From Candidatus Methanomethylicaceae archaeon (GTDB taxonomy: Archaea > Thermoproteota > Methanomethylicia > Methanomethylicales > Methanomethylicaceae): a stretch of 53,336 nucleotides of DNA. Positions 25,825 to 34,352 of the stretch are shown here, in pieces. Below the pieces are notes generated by a model that saw only the letters and a program-made list of their open reading frames with translations, was not told where the DNA came from and did no database searches. Numbering within the stretch: position 1 is the stretch's first letter; every line of letters starts with the position of its first letter. A program made the position numbers and the translations under genes. The stretch spans positions 1 to 53,336 of the forward strand of contig JANXER010000007.1 of assembly GCA_025057955.1 (NCBI GenBank), read 5' to 3'.

Positions 25825-26601
25825 ATGATAGATTATAAGCCACAATATTATCCTGGATCATCCATTATAGCTGCTAATAGAAGAAAATACATCAATCCAA
25901 ATTATAAATTGGAAAAATTAAGATCCATAAGTGATGAGGATTTGGTCAGATTATTGGGACATAGAGCTCCAGGAGAGGCATATAAAAGTGTTCATCCACC
26001 ACTTGAGGAGATGGGAGAGCCAGAGTGTCCAATTAGACGATTAGTTGAACCTACGCCAGGTGCTAAAGCAGGAGATAGAATTAGATATGTACAGTTCACA
26101 GATTCAGTATACTTTGCTCCATTGGCTCCATATATGAGAGCATGGATGGGGCACTATAGATATCGAGGTGTGGATATAGGCGTACTATCTGGTAGAGTTC
26201 CATTGGAAGCAAGGGAACGCGATTTAGAGAAAGTAGCAAAGGAGCTTATAGAGACAGAAGTCTTCGATCCAGCAAGAGTAGGAATAAGAGGCGCCACTGT
26301 ACATGGCCATGCCTTAAGATTGGATGAAAATGGCATGATGTTCGATGCTCTGAGAAGATATCAGCTTGATAAGACCACTGGTGAAGTGGTATACGTTAAG
26401 GATCAAGTAGGCGTACCATTAGATAAGCCAATAACTCTTGGAAAACCAATGCCAGAGGATGAATTGAGAAAGAGAACCAGCGAATTTAGAGTGGATGGTG
26501 TAAGCTTTAGAACTGATGATGAACTCATAAGATTTATACAGAGGATTCATATATTAAGAACAGAAGCAGGTTTTGATCCAAATAAAGTTAAAGGAGTATA
26601 G
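25825..26601 (+). CDS. mcrG: Methyl-coenzyme M reductase, gamma subunit
   Basis: Gamma subunit of MCR, 258 aa. It begins [68 protein letters not shown], the family signature. It carries [37 protein letters not shown], which helps close the F430 pocket. The start is ATG 25825, 6 nt after AGGAGGTG; the track's GTG 25816 lies inside that ribosome site. It sits directly between mcrB and mcrA, with no mcrD or mcrC in between, unlike the mcrBDCGA order of classical methanogens. Confidence 0.98.
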   Translation: MIDYKPQYYPGSSIIAANRRKYINPNYKLEKLRSISDEDLVRLLGHRAPGEAYKSVHPPLEEMGEPECPIRRLVEPTPGAKAGDRIRYVQFTDSVYFAPLAPYMRAWMGHYRYRGVDIGVLSGRVPLEARERDLEKVAKELIETEVFDPARVGIRGATVHGHALRLDENGMMFDALRRYQLDKTTGEVVYVKDQVGVPLDKPITLGKPMPEDELRKRTSEFRVDGVSFRTDDELIRFIQRIHILRTEAGFDPNKVKGV

Positions 26602-26612
26602 GGGGTGGGTTT

Positions 26613-28280
26613 ATGAGTGAGGAGAAAAAGTTTATAGAAGCTCTAAGGAGAAAATTTAAAGAAGCTCCCGAGGAGAAATTTACTAAGTTCTACATATATG
26701 ATGGATGGAAGCAATCTAAGAGGAAAAGAGAATTTGTAGAAATTGCTCAAAAAATAGCAAAGGAAAGGAGAATTCCATTCTATAATCCAGATCTTCACCT
26801 AGGAGGCATTCCATTAGGCCAAAGAGTTTTAATGCCCTACAGACTATCAGGAACCGATATATACTGCGAGGGTGATGATCTTCACTTCATTAATAATGCT
26901 GCAATGCAGCAAATGTGGCATGATATTAGACGAACTGTCATAGTTGGCTTAGATGCTGCTCATATGGTCTTAACTAAGAGGCTTGGTAAAGAAGTAACCC
27001 CTGAAACTATAAATCACTACTTGGAAGTATTGAATCATGCCTTGCCTGGTGCTGCCGTAGTTCAAGAACATATGGTTGAAACACATCCTGGTCTTGTCGC
27101 AGATAGCTATGTGAAAGTGTTCACTGGTGATGATGAGCTAGCGGATGAAATTGATGATAGATTTCTAATAGACATCAATAAGGAGTTTCCATCAGATCAT
27201 GCTCAACAGCTAAAGGCAGCTATTGGAAAGAGACTCTATCAAGTTTGTAGAATGCCAACAATTGTTGCTATGACTTGTGATGGAGCTACCATGTCGAGAT
27301 GGGCTGCTATGCAAATTTCAATGTCTATGATTAATGCCTATAAGCTAATGGCAGGTGAAGCTGCTGTAGCAGAATTTGCATTTGCTGCAAAGCATGCTGA
27401 ATTAATTGAAATGGGTACTTTAATGCCTTGGAGAAGAGCCAGAGGTCCTAATGAGCCTGGGGGTATTCCACTAGGATATATTGCAGATATATGTCAAGCT
27501 TCCAGGGTTAAGCCAGAAGATCCCGTTTGGGTTGCTCTTGAGGCAATATCCATGGGTGCAGTATTATATGATCAATTCTGGTTCGGTAGCTATATGTCTG
27601 GTGGCGTAGGATTCACACAATATGCTACATGCACTTACACAGATAATATACTTGATGACTTCTGCTATTATGGTGCAGATTATGTGAAGAAGAAATATGG
27701 TGGATTTGCTAAAGTTAAACCAAATTGGGATATTATTAAGGATATAGCAACAGAAGTATCCATATATGGATTAGAGCAATACGAGAGATTTCCAGCATTA
27801 ATGGAAACTCACTTTGGAGGATCTCAGAGAGCTGCTGTAGTAGCTGCTGCAGCAGGAGTATCTGTGGCTTTAGCAACTGGTCATTCTACTGCTGGTGTAA
27901 ATGCATGGTATTTGAGCCAATTATTACATAAGGAAGAGATGGGTAGACTTGGATTCTATGGCTATGATTGTCAAGATCAATGCGGCTCTACAAATAGTTT
28001 CTCATGGAGAAGTGATGAAGGCTTAGTTTTCAATTTAAGAGGAGTTAACTATCCCAATTATGCAATGAATGTAGGCCATCAATCTGCATACACTGGAATA
28101 ATTTCAGCGGCTCATGGTGGAAGAGGAGACGCATGGACAACCAATCCATTAATTAAAGTAGCATTTGCTGACAAGGATTTGAAGTTTGACTTCACACATC
28201 CAAGGCTATGCTTTGGAAAGGGCGCTCTTAGAGAATTCATGCCTGCAGGAGAAAGAGATCTCATAATTCCAAGCCACTAA
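26613..28280 (+). CDS. mcrA: Methyl-coenzyme M reductase, alpha subunit (methanogenic type)
   Basis: Catalytic subunit of MCR, 555 aa. Active-site regions are canonical: [49 protein letters not shown], and [17 protein letters not shown]. Sites modified in known enzymes are kept: His in AKHAEL, the second Arg of PWRRARG, Gln in GGSQRA, Gly450 (thioglycine), Asp455 and Cys457. An extra Cys453 replaces the usual Leu, and Cys also occurs in YATCTYTD and DDFCYYG. The ribosome site GGGGGTGGGTTT precedes the ATG. This pattern fits true methyl-CoM reductase rather than long-alkane ACR. The direction in the cell (methane formation or oxidation) cannot be read from it. Confidence 0.99.
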   Translation: MSEEKKFIEALRRKFKEAPEEKFTKFYIYDGWKQSKRKREFVEIAQKIAKERRIPFYNPDLHLGGIPLGQRVLMPYRLSGTDIYCEGDDLHFINNAAMQQMWHDIRRTVIVGLDAAHMVLTKRLGKEVTPETINHYLEVLNHALPGAAVVQEHMVETHPGLVADSYVKVFTGDDELADEIDDRFLIDINKEFPSDHAQQLKAAIGKRLYQVCRMPTIVAMTCDGATMSRWAAMQISMSMINAYKLMAGEAAVAEFAFAAKHAELIEMGTLMPWRRARGPNEPGGIPLGYIADICQASRVKPEDPVWVALEAISMGAVLYDQFWFGSYMSGGVGFTQYATCTYTDNILDDFCYYGADYVKKKYGGFAKVKPNWDIIKDIATEVSIYGLEQYERFPALMETHFGGSQRAAVVAAAAGVSVALATGHSTAGVNAWYLSQLLHKEEMGRLGFYGYDCQDQCGSTNSFSWRSDEGLVFNLRGVNYPNYAMNVGHQSAYTGIISAAHGGRGDAWTTNPLIKVAFADKDLKFDFTHPRLCFGKGALREFMPAGERDLIIPSH

Positions 28281-28281
28281 T

Positions 28282-28310
28282 TTCTCTTTTTTATAAGAAA
28301 TGAATTTTTT
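28282..28310 (+). terminator. Possible T-rich terminator after mcrA
   Basis: Right after the mcrA stop comes TTTCTCTTTTTTATAAG. Archaeal transcription often ends on such oligo-T runs without a hairpin. The following gene starts only 30 nt later, so partial read-through is likely. Inferred only. Confidence 0.35.
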
Positions 28311-28943
28311 ATGAGTAATGGATTTTTAGCTTTAAAGAGAATTATTGAAACTATATTTGATATCTTTACATTATCACCAAAGGAAGCAAGAGAGAAGTAT
28401 GATGAATTTCCTAATTTTGCTGAACAAATTGCAAAATTATTTCAAGAGGATCGCCTTTTTGAAATACCAGAAAGATTAAACTTACAATTGGAAATTGTGA
28501 AATCCTTTAGTCCAAAAGTTCGCCCTGCCCTTGATCCATATACTTCATTACAAATTGGTGTATTCAATAAGAATTTCTCAGATTGGGAAATTGGAAGATT
28601 TTTAAACTATCCTGAATGTTGCATAAGATCCTTTATTGAAGAGATTAGATATGGCTTTGATGAAAGGCATTTGAATGAATTGAAGACATTGAGTAGAGAT
28701 TGCATTTTCATAACCACGGCTGGTTTTATTCCTCATAGCATATTTTGTGAAAAATCCATTGAAACAGGATTGGCATCTATAATCAAGTATAATGAGCTTC
28801 TACTGTTAGAAGAACTAGAAGAAGAATTAGCAAAAGCTTTACCTCATTCCCATCCAGAGTATTGGCATCATTATTATGATGTTTTGAAATTTGATACATC
28901 ACATATTATTTTTGGGAGATCTTCTAAGGATTCGATTATATAA
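28311..28943 (+). CDS. DUF483-like protein downstream of mcrA
   Basis: This 210-residue protein shows the DUF483 hallmark FLNYPECCIRSFIEEIRYGF near residue 100, with an invariant Cys-Cys pair. It has a further Cys in DRDCIF (actually SRDCIFI), another in HSIFCEKS, and a C-terminal HSHPEYWHHYYDV with several His. The Cys/His-rich profile suggests metal binding, but no function is known. It follows mcrA by 30 nt on the same strand, implying a link to MCR. No strong ribosome site is seen. Its last 70 nt overlap the convergent HAD gene, an unusually long overlap. Confidence 0.8.
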   Translation: MSNGFLALKRIIETIFDIFTLSPKEAREKYDEFPNFAEQIAKLFQEDRLFEIPERLNLQLEIVKSFSPKVRPALDPYTSLQIGVFNKNFSDWEIGRFLNYPECCIRSFIEEIRYGFDERHLNELKTLSRDCIFITTAGFIPHSIFCEKSIETGLASIIKYNELLLLEELEEELAKALPHSHPEYWHHYYDVLKFDTSHIIFGRSSKDSII

Positions 28944-29623
28944 TCAACATCATGAGGAGAATATTCTCCCTCTCTATTTACAAATACAGAAACATCAGCT
29001 ACTCTCATTGCCATTAAATCATTTATATCATTTCCCACCATAACTACACATGCATAGAATGCTTTTAGCTTTTTAACAAACTCCATTTTATCTTGTGGAG
29101 AAGCATTGTATAAAACAAATTGTTTATTTATTTTCAATATTTCTGCACATTTCAATGTAGCCCTTTTACAATTTCCTGTGGCTATAAACAAGTCGCTCAT
29201 TTTCTTTATTTCATTCAAGATTTTTTTCAAATCCTCGTATATTCTCCCGCCTAATCCCACGCAATATATAGGCTCCCCATGGTTATCTAATATAAGTGCT
29301 ATGCAAGTTCCTATCTCAGAGCCACAATGTTTATCTGCTAAACCTTCAACCTCCTTTAAAGCCTTCAAAATCTCTTCTTTTAATATAATGTTTTCATCAA
29401 TTTTCGGTGGGGCTTTTGAAAAAGCACAGCTTATCTTAAGAAGGGGTTTTTGTTTTTCTATTCTCCTTAAATCTCCTTCTATATTTAGTAAATAGCCATC
29501 AACTTCCCTTACAAGCTTCAGAGTATTTACATGATATAATAATCTTTCATTTTTTATATCAAAAGCTATTCTACAAGGTTTTAAAATAGTTCCAGATTTA
29601 TCTAATATCAAAGCTACCCTCAA
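28874..29623 (-). CDS. HAD-superfamily hydrolase/phosphatase-like protein in the MCR cluster
   Basis: A HAD-like domain of about 249 aa. Motif I is VALILDKSGTI; the nucleophile Asp is kept but the second Asp of DxD is Ser. Motif II/III regions are LFIATGNCKRATLKCAEIL and PQDKMEFVKKL, and motif IV is VVMVGNDINDLMAMRVADVSVFV, as in P-type-ATPase-like soluble HADs. A ~90-residue insert after motif I carries several Cys (KISCAFS, KHCGSEIGTC). I place the start at TTG 29623 (MRVALILDKSGT); the track uses ATG 29641, which overlaps DUF2098. The DKS motif may lower phosphatase activity. Function unknown; operon with DUF2098. Confidence 0.78.
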   Translation of the reverse strand: MRVALILDKSGTILKPCRIAFDIKNERLLYHVNTLKLVREVDGYLLNIEGDLRRIEKQKPLLKISCAFSKAPPKIDENIILKEEILKALKEVEGLADKHCGSEIGTCIALILDNHGEPIYCVGLGGRIYEDLKKILNEIKKMSDLFIATGNCKRATLKCAEILKINKQFVLYNASPQDKMEFVKKLKAFYACVVMVGNDINDLMAMRVADVSVFVNREGEYSPHDVDYIIESLEDLPKIICDVSNFKTS

Positions 29624-29625
29624 AT

Positions 29626-29898
29626 CTATCCTGCACCACATACTCCAGCGCTTGAATCAATGGTCTCTTCATCTCTTATTTGCTCTTCTCTCTCAGCTTT
29701 TCTCTCAATTTTATGCTCTACCTTCTGTTGATTATGAGCAGAGAGTTGCTTTGACTCAATTACCTCTAAGAAATCAGCATCATATAGAAGATCAGTAGTA
29801 TCTAGTCTTGCCCAAAGCTTTCCATCCATGTTTTTAAATTCTATGATTCTACCAATGGTACCTGTTCTCCTATATATTACCATGGATCCCTCTTTAAT
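29626..29898 (-). CDS. DUF2098-like small protein, possible ATT start
   Basis: A small protein (~90 aa) with an SH3/KOW-like N-terminal barrel (IKEGSMVIYRRTGTIGRIIEFKNMDGKLWARLDTTDLLYDADFLEVIE). This pattern is typical of the DUF2098 proteins of methanogens. A charged, coiled tail follows (QKVEHKIERKAEREEQIRDEE) and a small Cys/Gly end, SSAGVCGAG. The only ribosome site, GGGGGTG, lies 6 nt before an ATT codon at 29898, and upstream TTG 29913 precedes that site. ATT, or ATG 29883, is therefore the likelier start. It diverges from mmp2 by ~50 bp and precedes the HAD gene. Function unknown. Confidence 0.72.
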   Translation of the reverse strand: MKEGSMVIYRRTGTIGRIIEFKNMDGKLWARLDTTDLLYDADFLEVIESKQLSAHNQQKVEHKIERKAEREEQIRDEETIDSSAGVCGAG

Positions 29899-29964
29899 CT
29901 TCAACACCCCCAAAATCTTTAATATAAAATTCTACTTTTTTCCTTATTAATCTGAGGGACTATT

Positions 29965-30900
29965 ATGGAATCCTTGGATAAAATTATTCGCATAGCAAAA
30001 GAATTTAAGGGTTTTTCTAGGAAGATTGAAATTGGCAATATTGTAAAAATTTTTGGTAATATAGATTATGATGATGCTGGCATTATAGATATTGATGATT
30101 ATCATATTGTTGTCTCCACTGATGGAATAACTGAGGATTTGGTTGTGGTTGATCCTTGGTTTGCTGGATATTATTCTGTTCTTGTTAATGTGAATGATGT
30201 TATTGTAAAGGGAGCGAAGCCAATAGGATATGTAAATGTATTATCTGGACCAAGAGAAATTAGAGATAAAATTGCAAAGGGCATAAAGGAAGGTCTTGAA
30301 AAATATGGAATTCGTCTTCTCAAGGGACATACACATCCAGATACTTCATATTCTGCTATAGATGCTGCAGTAATTGGAATTGCAAGAAAAGTAGTAAGAG
30401 GAACTACAGCAAGCCCCCTTCAAAAAATTTTAATGGTTGTAGATCTCGATGGATCTTTTATTAAAAAGGGCTGGGTCAAATGCTTTGATAGCACAATAAA
30501 CAAATCTCCAAGAGAGGTTCAAGAGATGATATCTGCAATAATATCCTTTATTGAAAATGGAGATGTAAAATGTTCTAAGGATGTAAGTGCGCCAGGAATT
30601 TTGGGAAGTCTTGCTATGTTGTGTGAAGCAAGCAATGTAGGTGCAATTGTTCATTTGGATAAAATTCCCATTCCCAAAGATATATTAATTACAGAGTGGT
30701 TGACCTCTTATCCTGCAATGGGCTTCATATTTGGAATTATTGAAGATAGAGGGATTTCTATTCTAGAAGAGGCTGGCTTCTCTATTGGGTTTATTGGTGA
30801 ATTTACTGAAGATAATAGGCTTAGAGTTGAATACAAAGGATTAGAGTATACATTTATGGATTTTTCTAAAGAATCAGTTATTGGATTAAAATCTAGCTAG
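29965..30900 (+). CDS. Methanogenesis marker protein 2 (AIR synthase-like)
   Basis: An AIR synthase/ThiL/HypE/SelD-fold protein of 311 aa. It shows the N-terminal Asp-rich nucleotide site GNIDYDDAGIIDIDDYHIVVSTDGITEDLV and the Mg/ATP segment VNVNDVIVKGAKPIGYVNVLSGPREI. HTHPDTSYSAIDAAVIGIA and SAPGILGSLAMLCEASNVGAIVHLDKIPIPKDI complete the pattern. By sequence pattern it is methanogenesis marker 2, found only in MCR organisms. The family fold activates a substrate with ATP, but the reaction is unknown; a step in F430 or cofactor maturation is possible. It is divergent from DUF2098, and its last 8 nt overlap the convergent atwA. Confidence 0.85.
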   Translation: MESLDKIIRIAKEFKGFSRKIEIGNIVKIFGNIDYDDAGIIDIDDYHIVVSTDGITEDLVVVDPWFAGYYSVLVNVNDVIVKGAKPIGYVNVLSGPREIRDKIAKGIKEGLEKYGIRLLKGHTHPDTSYSAIDAAVIGIARKVVRGTTASPLQKILMVVDLDGSFIKKGWVKCFDSTINKSPREVQEMISAIISFIENGDVKCSKDVSAPGILGSLAMLCEASNVGAIVHLDKIPIPKDILITEWLTSYPAMGFIFGIIEDRGISILEEAGFSIGFIGEFTEDNRLRVEYKGLEYTFMDFSKESVIGLKSS

Positions 30901-32485
30901 CCTTTTCTTCCGGTAATAGGTGCTTTACTACTTCAATAGCAGGCCCCTTTGCTACAATACTTCCATTTCTGAGCAAAATTGCCTCATCACATGTCTTCAT
31001 TATGAAATCTATATCATGTGAAACTATTATGAATGTTTGTTTCAATTCCCTTCTTACACTTTTTATCGACTTTACTATGTACTTTTGAGTTATAGGATCA
31101 ATGGTTCCTGTTGGCTCATCCAATATAACTAAAATTGGCTCTTTTATCAATACTTGTGAGAGGGCAACTCTATGTCTTTCTCCCTCGCTCAATTCATCAG
31201 GATATTTATTAAATAAATTCTCTATATGACTTTCTTCAAAGCCCACTGCCTTTAATGTAATTAAGGCTTTAAATTTAGCAAATTCATCTGGAAGTTCCAA
31301 TCCTATGGCATTTGTTAAATTTTCTAAAATTGTTCTATATGGATATAGGGAATATTCTTGATGTAATATTCCAATGTAGCTTGTGGCTCTTCCTCTTCCA
31401 GTTATTCCCGGCTCACTCATGTTCACCCATTCGTCGCCTACTTTGATTAAAACTTTTCCAGAGGTGGGCACTGTTAAACCTGCTATTATTCTTGAAAGTG
31501 TAGTTTTTCCTGCTCCACTTACCCCTATTATTCCAAAAATTTCTCCTCTTCTTATCTCAAATGATACACCATCTATCGCTCTTACGATTCCTCTATCTAT
31601 GGAAAAAAAGTACTTTTTCACATTTTCTACTTTCAATATTATATCTTCCACTAATGGTCTTTCCTCTCTCAAGTCCTCTAATCCTTCTGATAGAAAAATT
31701 TTCACAATTTCTTTTGGCTCACCAATTGCTTCAATTCTTCCTTCATTCAATAATATAGCTTTATTGCTCAAGATTTCTATGCCCTCAGTTAGATGTGATG
31801 TAAGTAACATGGTAACATTTTCCTTCTTCAATTCATTTAGCATGTTATATATCATTCTTGCACTTAAGGGATCAAGCGTTCCTGTAGGCTCATCCGCAAG
31901 TAATAGAATTGGATCAATGGCTAATTGTCTAGCTAATACAACTCTTTGTTTTTCTCCACCACTTAAGTCTCTTGCCACATGAATTAATCTATGAGAAAGT
32001 CCCATTTTCTCCACAAGCTCAAGGGCTTTTTTTGTTATATCATTCTCATTGATCTTCCATCTTCTACTGAATGCCTCCATAATGTTTTCATAAACTGTCA
32101 AGTTACCATAAAGGGCAAAAGTTCTTTGAAACATTATGGCAACTCTTCTCTTGATATCTTGTACAATTTTATTTTCATTCCAAAAATCAACTTCAATCAA
32201 TTTTAAACAACATCCACATCTAAGACAATTGCCTCCAACTTTGCTTGGTCTATCAACAAAACCGCATTTTTCACAATAGGCAACTCGATAAATTATTTTA
32301 CCTGATGTTGGCTCATAATTGCTTAAACCTTTTATCATTGATATGAGTACACTTTTACCAGATCCACTTTTTCCTAAAATTCCAATACAATCTCCTTCAT
32401 TTATTATAAAAGAAACATTCTTAAGGACATATTTATCATCGAATTTCTTAGAGACATTATCTACTATAATGAAGGGCTCCACCAT
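30893..32485 (-). CDS. atwA: MCR activation component A2 (AtwA), two ABC ATPase domains with zinc ribbon
   Basis: AtwA hydrolyses ATP to drive reduction of inactive Ni(II) MCR to Ni(I). The first ABC domain has GILGKSGSGKS, an inserted four-Cys zinc ribbon (YCEKCGFVDRPSKVGGNCLRCGCC), IMFQRTFALYGNLTVYENI, LSGGEKQRV and LADEPTGTLDP. The second has GVSGAGKTT, LSEGERHRVALSQ and LDEPTGTIDP. The zinc ribbon and QRTFALYG motif are the mark of canonical AtwA. The start is ATG 32485, with GGGGAG upstream; the track's TTG 32512 lacks a site. A promoter-like TTTAAATATT lies just upstream, so it can be expressed apart from tfuA. Confidence 0.95.
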   Translation of the reverse strand: MVEPFIIVDNVSKKFDDKYVLKNVSFIINEGDCIGILGKSGSGKSVLISMIKGLSNYEPTSGKIIYRVAYCEKCGFVDRPSKVGGNCLRCGCCLKLIEVDFWNENKIVQDIKRRVAIMFQRTFALYGNLTVYENIMEAFSRRWKINENDITKKALELVEKMGLSHRLIHVARDLSGGEKQRVVLARQLAIDPILLLADEPTGTLDPLSARMIYNMLNELKKENVTMLLTSHLTEGIEILSNKAILLNEGRIEAIGEPKEIVKIFLSEGLEDLREERPLVEDIILKVENVKKYFFSIDRGIVRAIDGVSFEIRRGEIFGIIGVSGAGKTTLSRIIAGLTVPTSGKVLIKVGDEWVNMSEPGITGRGRATSYIGILHQEYSLYPYRTILENLTNAIGLELPDEFAKFKALITLKAVGFEESHIENLFNKYPDELSEGERHRVALSQVLIKEPILVILDEPTGTIDPITQKYIVKSIKSVRRELKQTFIIVSHDIDFIMKTCDEAILLRNGSIVAKGPAIEVVKHLLPEEKAS

Positions 32486-32519
32486 TACTTCTCCCCATGT
32501 ATTTGATATCAAGGAATAT

Positions 32520-33158
32520 TTAAATAATGCTCTTTATTTTTTTAAGGACATCCATGGAATCCAATCTCTTTTGATCTATTTTATTATATTTTATTAATTC
32601 CTCTAATTCTCTAACCCTTCTATTTCCAAGTTCAGGAATGGCCTTCTGTAAAATTCTATTATAATTTCTCAAATAGAATGGAATTTCTTTTGCAATTCTT
32701 ATGATTATTTCATATTCTTCTTCAGAAATCTTTTTCATTTTAATAAGAAAATTGAGAGTAGCCCTAATATTTACTAGAGCCTCAGAAATTGGTTGAAATG
32801 TTATTGGATGGAAGGCAACTGCAACTTCATCATCTCCAATAATTTTACCCTCTTTATACCATCTATAGATTTCACCAACACCTATCATTCCATAAACATC
32901 TAATTCACATGCCCTAATAGCTCCTATGCTTGCTCCTCCAACAACAATTACTCCATTCTTTATAGCGCTCAAAATTTCTCTATGGGAAACTGCAATTCTT
33001 TGATAGAAAACTCCATCAATTAATCCTATTATCTTTGCTCCATCATCCACAGCCTTAATAATATCTCCCCTTCCTGCAGGAGGCCTATAATCTGCTAATA
33101 ATATGCCTTTAGCATCGCTTAATGGTAAGCTTGGCCCAAGGAATATTGTGATTTTCAT
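32520..33158 (-). CDS. tfuA: TfuA-like protein, YcaO partner for McrA thioglycine
   Basis: A TfuA-core protein of 212 aa. It shows the conserved IFLGPSLP at the N-terminus, YRPPAGRGDIIKAVDDGAKIIGLIDGVFYQRIAVSHREILSAIKNGVIVVGGASIGAIRACELDVYGMIGVGEIY, and HPITFQPISEALVNIRATL. With YcaO it forms the thioamide (thioglycine) in McrA, probably by delivering sulfide; deletion of ycaO-tfuA in Methanosarcina removes that modification (established). ATG overlaps the ycaO stop by 4 nt, so the two are translated together. The substrate, McrA Gly450, is encoded 5 kb away. Confidence 0.93.
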   Translation of the reverse strand: MKITIFLGPSLPLSDAKGILLADYRPPAGRGDIIKAVDDGAKIIGLIDGVFYQRIAVSHREILSAIKNGVIVVGGASIGAIRACELDVYGMIGVGEIYRWYKEGKIIGDDEVAVAFHPITFQPISEALVNIRATLNFLIKMKKISEEEYEIIIRIAKEIPFYLRNYNRILQKAIPELGNRRVRELEELIKYNKIDQKRLDSMDVLKKIKSII

Positions 33159-34348
33159 GAAATCCTTCTCCTACAACGCCTCCCAACTCTATCTCTATCT
33201 AACGCATAGACCTCTAAACCTGGAACTATAACTCTCACAGCAGGCACATTCAGTTCTTTTCTAGTTAAATCTACTATAATCACCTCATTTAGTCCAACTT
33301 CCTTCAATTTCTTCAAAATATAGTTTATATCCTCTAAGAAATCTTGACTTTCAAAGAGCTTTATTTCACTAAGCTTTATACTTCTTTCAGCCCTCTCAAA
33401 CCATTTTCTATTTAATCTCTTCATTCTTTCATAACCTATTATTCTTGCAAATCCTGCTTTATAGGTGTCTTCTCTTGTTCCATGTATTGTTGTGAGTCTA
33501 CTTTGTGCAGCTTCTGTTAATGCTCTTATAAGTGCTATTTCAGGAATTAGATGACAACCCACCCCCAGCGAAAGTAATGCTGGATCCTTTGTTTTTTCAT
33601 CATCTAATGCTACTGCTATAGTAGGTATCTCTATATCTGAAGTTATTTCCTTTATGTAAACCTTTATATTTGCTCTTTCGAACTTTTTTAATAGCTCTTT
33701 TGCCAGTCCATTCGAATCCACCTCTAAATCCCTCGCCTCTATTGCTTCAACCTCATACAGAGACCATGCATCTCTTTCTATAACCTCTAATAATCCATGT
33801 AATATTGCTTCTTCAATAACATTTCCTGCTGCAAGTCCATTAGTATTAGTTCTAAATAATTGATTTTCCCTTTTATATGGATGGAATACTGCCTCAGCTG
33901 GTACTAAAATTTCTTTATTTTTTATTAAAGAAAATCCATATACCCATTCCAAAATTTCCTTATGAGAATATCTTCTTAAGAATGGCAAAATCAATTCATT
34001 AGGATTCAAAATTTCATAAGATTTGGATAGTTCTTCATAACTTCCTCTTACTATTTTTGAAGAATCTGGCTCAGCTGAATATCTTTCAATTCCCTCCATT
34101 ATTGCTGAAATTTTAGCAAGTTCTGGTGTATGCCCCTTCCCATTATAAACTGTTATTGCTCCTTCAGCTGCATTAGGCCTAATGGAAGTAAACACAGGTA
34201 TTCCTATAATATCCAATCCAGTTATATCAGCAACTCTAGTTATTCCAGCTTTTTGATATACATTCTCTAAGAGGCTTAATGTTTCATGAAGACTTTTAGC
34301 TCTATGAGTTCCTTCTTTTAAAACCTTCTTTACTTGCTTTAAAATCAA
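33155..34348 (-). CDS. ycaO: YcaO-domain protein (methanogenesis marker 1), McrA thioglycine synthase
   Basis: YcaO proteins use ATP to activate a backbone amide. This 397-aa member is the methanogenesis marker 1 type. Recognised segments are TSIRPNAAEGAITVYNGKGHTPELAKISAIMEGIERYSAE (ATP/Mg site), NGLAAGNVIEEAILHGLLEVIERDAW, and the C-terminal TRKELNVPAVRVIVPGLE. Catalytic Glu residues in EGIERYSAE and EVIERDAW are present. It makes the thioglycine of McrA together with TfuA. The TTG start follows GGTG by 5 nt. It lies downstream of mmp15 by 4 nt. Confidence 0.95.
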   Translation of the reverse strand: MILKQVKKVLKEGTHRAKSLHETLSLLENVYQKAGITRVADITGLDIIGIPVFTSIRPNAAEGAITVYNGKGHTPELAKISAIMEGIERYSAEPDSSKIVRGSYEELSKSYEILNPNELILPFLRRYSHKEILEWVYGFSLIKNKEILVPAEAVFHPYKRENQLFRTNTNGLAAGNVIEEAILHGLLEVIERDAWSLYEVEAIEARDLEVDSNGLAKELLKKFERANIKVYIKEITSDIEIPTIAVALDDEKTKDPALLSLGVGCHLIPEIALIRALTEAAQSRLTTIHGTREDTYKAGFARIIGYERMKRLNRKWFERAERSIKLSEIKLFESQDFLEDINYILKKLKEVGLNEVIIVDLTRKELNVPAVRVIVPGLEVYALDRDRVGRRCRRRIS

Positions 34349-34352
34349 AATT

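Noticed and set aside
26613-28280. McrA as an alkyl-coenzyme M reductase for ethane/butane-type substrates
   Set aside because: The conserved [16 protein letters not shown] and FYGYD.QDQC motifs are those of methyl-CoM reductases; divergent ACR-type McrA proteins differ in these segments.
31383-31982. Plus-strand ORF of 199 aa
   Set aside because: Shadow of atwA; the translation resembles antisense of ABC ATPase motifs (PVGSSASN opposite the Walker B region).
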